From: Opitutaceae bacterium | GTDB lineage: Bacteria; Verrucomicrobiota; Verrucomicrobiia; Opitutales; Opitutaceae | Length of the DNA stretch: 20,372 nt | NCBI GenBank assembly: GCA_031282705.1 | Contig: JAITDF010000427.1 | Location: 1 to 20,372, forward strand | Reading direction: 5' to 3' | Part shown: positions 16,447 through 20,372 of the stretch, in pieces | How positions within the stretch are numbered: the stretch's first letter is position 1 | Layout: the number at the start of each line of letters is the position of its first letter | The notes under the pieces: model-generated | What the model saw: only the letters and a program-made list of their open reading frames with translations | Told to the model about the DNA's origin: nothing | The model's database searches: none | Made by a program: the position numbers and the translations under genes

Positions 16447-18173
16447 ACGCCGCCATAATCATCGTATATTTCGTGTTCATGCTGGCGATGGGGCTTGCGA
16501 TGCGCCGCTTCAACAACGTGCCGAGCGATTACTTCCGGGCCGGCGGCGCGGCGCCCTGGTGGCTGTGCGGCACATCGGCATTGATGTCGTCCTTCAGCGC
16601 CTGGTCCTTCACCGGCGCGGCCGGGCGCATCTATGAGGACGGCTTCCTGCCGCTGACCCTGTATGCGGCGAACGTCGTGAGCTTCTTCATCTGCTGGCTC
16701 TGGTTCGCGGCGCGCTTCCGCCAGATGCGCGTGATCACCTACGTCGATGCGATCGTGCGCCGCTACGGCGCGGCCACCGGGCGGTTTTATGTGTGGGTGC
16801 AACTGATGTTCGGCGTCCTGAGCGGGGCCATCATGCTCAACGGTCTCGCCATTTTTCTCTCCGCGGCGTTCGGGCAGCCCATGTGGGCCACCGTGATCAT
16901 CGTCGGCGCGGCCGTCACCGTGACCGCCATGATCGGCGGTTCGTGGGCGGTGCTCGCCGGCGATTTCATACAGATGCTCATCGTCGTGGCGATTTCGGCG
17001 ACCACGTTCGTGCTCGTGCTGATGCACGACCGGATCGGCGGCATCGGCGGGTTGCTGGCGCGGCTGCCGGACCGTTTTTTCCACCCGGCGCAAAGCATCG
17101 CCCCGCCGGTGCTCTGCCTGTGGATGTTTGCGCTGTTGATCAACCAAATCATCGCGATGAACAACCTCGGCGAGGCATCGACGCGTTTCCTGACCGCCGG
17201 CGACAGCCGCGCGGCCAGGCGCGCGGCGCTGATTCCCGCCTTCGGCCTGCTCGTCGGGCCGCTCGTCTGGGCGGCGCCGGCGCTGGCCGCGGTGATTCTG
17301 GCGCCGGACCTGGGCGCGCTTTTCCCGTCCATGCCCAGGCCGTCCGAGACGGCCTATGTCGCCACCGCGCGGCTCGTGCTCCCCGCCGGCTTCATGGGGC
17401 TGCTGGTATGTGCGATGTTTTCCGCGACCATGTCGTCCATGGATGCCGCGCTCAACCGCGCGGCGGGCATCCTCGTGATGAACATCTACGCGCCGCTGCG
17501 CAAACTCGGCGCCGGCGACGCTTCGCTCGTCAGGGCGGGGAAAATCACGACCGCCCTCCTCGGCGCGGTGACGACCGCCGGCGGGCTGTTCATCAGCCAG
17601 TGGCGCACGATGGGGCTGTTCGACCTGGTGATCCGGCTGACCGCCATCGTGGTCCTGCCGCTGGCCGTCCCGCTGTTTTTCGGCTTGTGGCTGCGGCCGC
17701 TGCCGCGCGGCATCGCGATGCTGTCCGCCGCCGCCGGCATCGCCACGTCGCTGCTCGTGCTCTTCGGGCTTCCGCCGGCGGCGGTCGGGGCGGCGCTCGG
17801 CCTCGCCCGCGAATTCAAACCGCAGGAGTGGACGGACGCCAGCTACGCGATCACGGTTTTCGCGACCGTGTTTGTGAGTTCCTCGGTCATGCTGCTTGGC
17901 TGGTGGCGCCAGCGGCGCCTGAAACGCGGCGAGCCCGGCGCGGATGCGTTTTTCGAGGACGTGCGCACGCCCGTGACCGCCGCGCCGGCGGCCGGCGCCG
18001 CCGGGGCGCGCGTGATAGGCAACTGCACGATCCTCTACGGCGCGTTCATCCTCATCCTCGCCGCCGTGCCGAACACGCCGGCCGGGCATGTCTGCTACCT
18101 GGCGTGCGCGGCGCTCATCATCACGGTGGGCTGGCTTGTGCGGCGCCCCGCGGGCAAACGGGGCGGGACATGA
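16443..18173 (+). CDS. Sodium/solute symporter (SSS family)
   Basis: This is a predicted inner-membrane Na+-coupled transporter of 576 residues with 13 or more hydrophobic segments. It begins at an ATGA overlap with the preceding stop, indicating translational coupling. Family marks: the first helix with AIIIVYFVFMLAMGLAM, the charged YFRAGG motif, SSFSAWSFTGAAGRIYEDG (49-67) in the unwound helix region that contacts Na+ and substrate, INQIIAMNNLGEASTRFLTA, and AMFSATMSSMDAALN (324-338), equivalent to the Na2-site helix. The C-terminus adds two more hydrophobic segments after a linker near 510-530. In this operon it is the obvious route for monomers or small oligomers into the cytoplasm. The specific substrate cannot be read from the sequence. 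Confidence 0.9.
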   Translation: MNAAIIIVYFVFMLAMGLAMRRFNNVPSDYFRAGGAAPWWLCGTSALMSSFSAWSFTGAAGRIYEDGFLPLTLYAANVVSFFICWLWFAARFRQMRVITYVDAIVRRYGAATGRFYVWVQLMFGVLSGAIMLNGLAIFLSAAFGQPMWATVIIVGAAVTVTAMIGGSWAVLAGDFIQMLIVVAISATTFVLVLMHDRIGGIGGLLARLPDRFFHPAQSIAPPVLCLWMFALLINQIIAMNNLGEASTRFLTAGDSRAARRAALIPAFGLLVGPLVWAAPALAAVILAPDLGALFPSMPRPSETAYVATARLVLPAGFMGLLVCAMFSATMSSMDAALNRAAGILVMNIYAPLRKLGAGDASLVRAGKITTALLGAVTTAGGLFISQWRTMGLFDLVIRLTAIVVLPLAVPLFFGLWLRPLPRGIAMLSAAAGIATSLLVLFGLPPAAVGAALGLAREFKPQEWTDASYAITVFATVFVSSSVMLLGWWRQRRLKRGEPGADAFFEDVRTPVTAAPAAGAAGARVIGNCTILYGAFILILAAVPNTPAGHVCYLACAALIITVGWLVRRPAGKRGGT

Positions 18174-18241
18174 AGCCGTTTTCCCCGGAAAATTCCGCGC
18201 GGCCGCCTCGGGCGGGCGCCGCAATGTCCATCGCGCAATGA
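18170..18241 (+). CDS. Possible 23-codon bridging ORF
   Basis: An ATG at 18170 overlaps the symporter stop (ATGA). It opens 23 codons (MKPFSPENSARPPRAGAAMS and three more residues) ending in TGA at 18239-18241, which overlaps the isomerase ATG at 18238 (ATGA again). Thus ribosomes could pass from symporter to isomerase without dissociating. Nothing in the peptide suggests a function, and chance is possible. Confidence 0.3.
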   Translation: MKPFSPENSARPPRAGAAMSIAQ

Positions 18242-19008
18242 TGAAAGCAGGGCTCGTATCCGTCACCTTCCGGCAGCTTTCCGTCGGGGAGATATTGCGC
18301 GTCATGGAGCGCGCCGCGCTCGAATGCGTCATGTGGGGGGGCGACGTGCATGTGCCGCACGGAGACACCGCCCGCGCGCGCGACACCGGGCGCCGGACGC
18401 GCGACGCCGGCTTCACCCTCGCCGGCTACGGCTCGTATTACCGCCTCGACGTGAGCGAGCGCGAAGGGCTCGCGTTCCAGACCGTGCTCGACACCGCGGT
18501 CGCGCTCGGCGCGCCGGTCATCCGGGTCTGGGCGGGCAGGCGCGCCTGCGAGGCCGGGCGGCCCGACCACTACCGGCGCGCCGTGGATGACGCGCTGCGC
18601 ATCGCCGCGCTGGCGCGGCAGGCCGGCCTCGCCATCGCCTTCGAGCATCACTCCGGCACGTTCACGGACACGGTGGAATCGACGTCCCGGTTTCTGGCGG
18701 ACACGGCGCACCCGGCGGTTTTCTCGCTCTGGCAGCCGCCCAACGGACGGCCCGGCGCATACTGCCTGCAAAGCCTCGCCGCCGTGCTCCCGCGGCTGCA
18801 CCACGCGCATGTGTTTCACTGGTGGCCGGACGCCGGAACCCGCCTGCCCCTGGCCGACGGCGAGGCGCGCTGGCCGGCGTTTCTGCGCGTGCTCAAGGAG
18901 CACGGCAGGGACATCGATCTGCTGCTCGAATTCACGCGGGGCGATTCGCCCGTGCAACTGCTCGCCGACGCCGCCACGCTCAAACGCTGGATATCCGGCC
19001 TGCGCTGA
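18238..19008 (+). CDS. Sugar phosphate isomerase/epimerase (xylose-isomerase-like TIM barrel)
   Basis: This predicted cytoplasmic protein has 256 residues, from the first of two tandem ATGs (18238, 18241). It is typical in length for AP-endonuclease-2/xylose-isomerase-like TIM barrels, which isomerise or epimerise sugars or inositol derivatives using a divalent metal. Strand ends carry the expected acidic and His residues: Glu136 in LAIAFEHHSG, His189/191/194 in HHAHVFHWW, and Glu231 in DLLLEFTRG. GAPVIRVWAGR (91-101) is the usual conserved strand. It is last in the operon, 64 bp after the symporter stop with a mini-ORF between. Its final 64 codons are overlapped antisense by the convergent ABC ATPase frame. 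Substrate unknown; a role in converting the imported sugar is inferred. Confidence 0.85.
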   Translation: MMKAGLVSVTFRQLSVGEILRVMERAALECVMWGGDVHVPHGDTARARDTGRRTRDAGFTLAGYGSYYRLDVSEREGLAFQTVLDTAVALGAPVIRVWAGRRACEAGRPDHYRRAVDDALRIAALARQAGLAIAFEHHSGTFTDTVESTSRFLADTAHPAVFSLWQPPNGRPGAYCLQSLAAVLPRLHHAHVFHWWPDAGTRLPLADGEARWPAFLRVLKEHGRDIDLLLEFTRGDSPVQLLADAATLKRWISGLR

Positions 19009-19841
19009 AAACCCGCCGCGCGCGGAAACGCGAGGCGCCACACGCCGTCGCGGCGCGCGAGGCGCATGGGCGCGCCAAACGCCTCCGAGAGCGCCCGCGC
19101 CGTCAGCACCTTCGCCAGCGGGCCGCCCGCCGTCACCCCGCCCCCGCGCAACAGCAGCGCGTGCGTGAAGGCCGGCGTGATTTCCTCGACATGATGCGTC
19201 ACCAGCACCAGCGCCGGGCTGGCGCGGCGGCGGGCGAGTTTTTCGACAAACCCCAGAAAACAGTCGCGCGCCACCGGATCGAGCCCCGAGCACGGCTCGT
19301 CGAGGATGAGGATGCGCGGCCGCGTCATCAGGGCGCGGGCGATGAGCACGCGCTGGCGCTCGCCTTGGGAAAGGAAACCCCATTCGCGCCCCGCGAGATG
19401 CGCCGCGCCGAGCAGGCGCAGATGCGCGAGCGCGGCCGCGCGGTCCGCCCGCGTGGTCCCGGCCCACAAATCGAGTTGCGCGAACTTGCCGCTCATCACG
19501 GTCTCGGCCGCGGTCTCGGCGGGCGGGATGGAAATCTGCAACGCCGACGTGACCAGGCCGATGCACAGCCGCAAATCGCGCCAGTCGCAACCGCCATAGC
19601 GCCGCCCCAGCACGGAAATCGCGCCGCCGGTCGGCGGCATGTAGCCGGTGAGCGCGCGCAGCAGCGAAGTCTTGCCGCAGCCGTTGGGGCCGAGGATGAC
19701 CCAGTGCTGCCCGCGCTCCACGCGCCATGTGATGTCGCGCAGAATGGCGGTCCTGCCGCGCTCGACGGTGAGCGCGGAAACATCAAGAATCGGCCCCGCC
19801 CCTTCGGCGGCGCCCCGGGGGCTGGCGGCGGTTTTTCCCAT
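18816..19841 (-). CDS. ABC transporter ATP-binding protein with an antisense-overlapping C-terminal extension
   Basis: This is a cytoplasmic ABC ATPase, 341 residues from ATG 19841 (a TTG at 19853 is also in frame). It has Walker A GPNGCGKTS, the Q-loop region near GLVTSALQ, signature LSQGERQR, Walker B ILILDEPCSGLD and the H-loop LVTHHVEEI. The type resembles YlmA/ModF-like single-domain ATPases, which usually end about 260-280 residues in, after a motif like GVWRLAF. Here the frame runs on for about 63 more codons (PDIQRLSVAASASSCTG onward) with Ser/Arg-rich, non-conserved sequence lying exactly antisense to the isomerase gene. That suggests loss of the ancestral stop near 19010. No permease gene is adjacent in the window. 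It is not obviously part of the sugar operon. Confidence 0.88.
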   Translation of the reverse strand: MGKTAASPRGAAEGAGPILDVSALTVERGRTAILRDITWRVERGQHWVILGPNGCGKTSLLRALTGYMPPTGGAISVLGRRYGGCDWRDLRLCIGLVTSALQISIPPAETAAETVMSGKFAQLDLWAGTTRADRAAALAHLRLLGAAHLAGREWGFLSQGERQRVLIARALMTRPRILILDEPCSGLDPVARDCFLGFVEKLARRRASPALVLVTHHVEEITPAFTHALLLRGGGVTAGGPLAKVLTARALSEAFGAPMRLARRDGVWRLAFPRAAGFQRRPDIQRLSVAASASSCTGESPRVNSSSRSMSLPCSLSTRRNAGQRASPSARGRRVPASGHQ

Positions 19842-19855
19842 GAGAAAAAACAAAT

Positions 19856-19885
19856 TTTAAACCACTTGTAATGGGTGAAACACAA
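19856..19885 (-). promoter_or_regulatory. Possible promoter of the ABC ATPase gene
   Basis: On the minus strand TTGTGT (19885-19880) and TTTAAA (19861-19856) are 18 bp apart and lie 14 bp upstream of the ATG at 19841. This is an AT-rich island in otherwise GC-rich DNA. The -35 match is weak. Confidence 0.3.
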
Positions 19886-20038
19886 GCCCGCTGTTCGCTC
19901 CGCCTCCCGCCCTCCCGCCCATAAACACCCAAAGGCGGATGTGATTCCAAAGGTGACGCCTCCTCGCCGGCATCCTCCGCCCTCCCCCCGTTTTCTTTCC
20001 CGTGAATCTCTAAAAAACAACCAACCGGAAATCCAACC

Positions 20039-20058
20039 ACGGATGAACACGGATGAAC
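20039..20058. repeat. Tandem 10-bp direct repeat ACGGATGAAC x2
   Basis: ACGGATGAAC occurs twice head to tail at 20039-20048 and 20049-20058, immediately ahead of the ATTAGTGG-type repeats. Such ACGGATGAAC strings next to ATTAGTGG are, from general experience, a recurring kind of intergenic repeat in environmental bacteria; I cannot verify that here. Confidence 0.8.
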
Positions 20059-20102
20059 AAAACAAACCGTTAAATCAACCACTAATCTTCACCAATGAAA
20101 AA

Positions 20103-20164
20103 CCACTAATTGTCGGAACACTAATAAAATCATCAGCGGAAATTAGTGTTCCGGCAATTAGTGG
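20103..20164. repeat. 23-bp imperfect inverted repeat with CCACTAAT/ATTAGTGG ends
   Basis: The left arm (20103-20125, beginning CCACTAATTG and ending GGAACACTAAT) and right arm (20142-20164, beginning ATTAGTGTTCC and ending CAATTAGTGG) are complementary at 22 of 23 positions, with a 16-nt loop. Extra copies of the terminal octamer flank it: CCACTAAT at 20079-20086 and ATTAGTGG at 20167-20174. A similar sequence, AATTAGTGGTTA, recurs at 337-348. Confidence 0.88.
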
Positions 20165-20197
20165 AAATTAGTGGTTAGATAGAAACGAGCCATTGTT

Positions 20198-20290
20198 TTG
20201 AACGGAAGGAAACAAAGGCAGCGAAGACAAAACAAGGAAGACATATGAAATGAAAAGTTTTCTTCGTTCCCTTCGTTTTCTTCTGTTCAA
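20198..20290. repeat. Long imperfect inverted repeat, purine-rich arm then pyrimidine-rich arm
   Basis: The arm at 20198-20218 (TTGAACGGAAGG, then AAACAAAGG) pairs with the arm at 20270-20290 (CCTTCGTTTTC, then TTCTGTTCAA) with 18 of 21 positions complementary. The intervening sequence continues the asymmetry: GAAG/ACAAA-rich up to about 20257, then TTCTTCGTTCC-rich. It could form an extended imperfect hairpin. No gene is associated. Confidence 0.75.
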
Positions 20291-20321
20291 CTGATGTTAC
20301 GCAGTCGGCAGATTTTGGCAG

Positions 20322-20342
20322 GGCGGTCTCGCCGAGACCGCC
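20322..20342. repeat. Short perfect palindrome GGCGGTCTC/GAGACCGCC
   Basis: Nine-base arms GGCGGTCTC (20322-20330) and GAGACCGCC (20334-20342) flank a 3-nt loop GCC. No T-run follows, so a rho-independent terminator is not supported. It resembles the short palindromes of the left flank in design. Confidence 0.75.
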
Positions 20343-20372
20343 GCGAGCACCACGAGGCAAACGACGGCGGTC

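Larger units (their letters stand above)
19886..20372. other. Gene-free right flank with AT-rich repeats
   Basis: I found no credible gene. The stretch is much richer in A and T than the rest of the window. It holds a 10-bp tandem repeat, two hairpin-forming inverted repeats and a short GC palindrome, listed separately. Its open frames run through the repeats and show no protein-like features. Confidence 0.7.

Noticed and set aside
14257..18416. Long minus-strand open frames of about 690-700 codons opposite the LamG-propeller and symporter genes
   Set aside because: These are GC-driven antisense shadows with Arg/His/Pro-rich composition and no signal peptide or family motifs; the plus-strand genes have clear domains.
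19021..19032. CGCG-GAAA-CGCG mini-hairpin as a terminator for the operon or ATPase gene
   Set aside because: The stem is only 4 bp, there is no T-run, and it lies within the ATPase coding frame.

Overview
The window is a high-GC (roughly 65-70%) bacterial segment. Its style suggests a Verrucomicrobium close to the Opitutaceae: a TonB-dependent receptor whose mature N-terminus carries the VRLSPFTVTG signature, a very large autotransporter with autotransporter-associated beta-strand repeats, a GntR-LacI chimeric regulator, few clear Shine-Dalgarno sequences, and hairpin-rich intergenic repeats. The taxon is an inference from gene content and style; no marker gene is present.

Layout. Positions 1-413 hold no gene but a dense cluster of short palindromes. 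Positions 414-1331 (minus) hold a decayed chimera: the C-terminal end of an IS4-type transposase joined to what looks like the tail of a large phage/plasmid polyvalent protein. On the minus strand follow a secreted SGNH esterase of the rhamnogalacturonan acetylesterase type (1415-2296) and a GntR-type regulator (2386-3462). A 143-bp divergent promoter region with a strong inverted repeat (3525-3558) separates the regulator from a long plus-strand gene cluster: TonB-dependent receptor (3606-5801), secreted beta-propeller resembling oligogalacturonate lyase (5849-7090), 2085-residue autotransporter (7128-13385), D-2-hydroxyacid dehydrogenase (13401-14456), secreted LamG plus beta-propeller protein (14518-16446), sodium/solute symporter (16443-18173) and a xylose-isomerase-like TIM barrel protein (18238-19008). 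Gaps between these genes are 15-64 bp, or 4-bp ATGA overlaps, so they are probably one operon. A convergent ABC ATPase gene (19841-18816, minus) overlaps the end of the last operon gene. Positions 19842-20372 hold no gene but several AT-rich direct and inverted repeats.

How the genes may work together. The cluster reads as a regulated uptake-and-breakdown locus for an acidic plant polysaccharide fragment, most likely pectin or rhamnogalacturonan derived. The esterase would deacetylate the glycan. The propeller enzymes would cleave or bind oligouronides in the periplasm or at the surface. The TonB receptor would import across the outer membrane and the symporter across the inner membrane. The isomerase-like protein and the dehydrogenase would process the monomers. 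The GntR-LacI protein would sense a sugar and repress from the intergenic palindrome. The least expected member is the giant autotransporter inside this operon. Substrate assignment is inference from family resemblance only.
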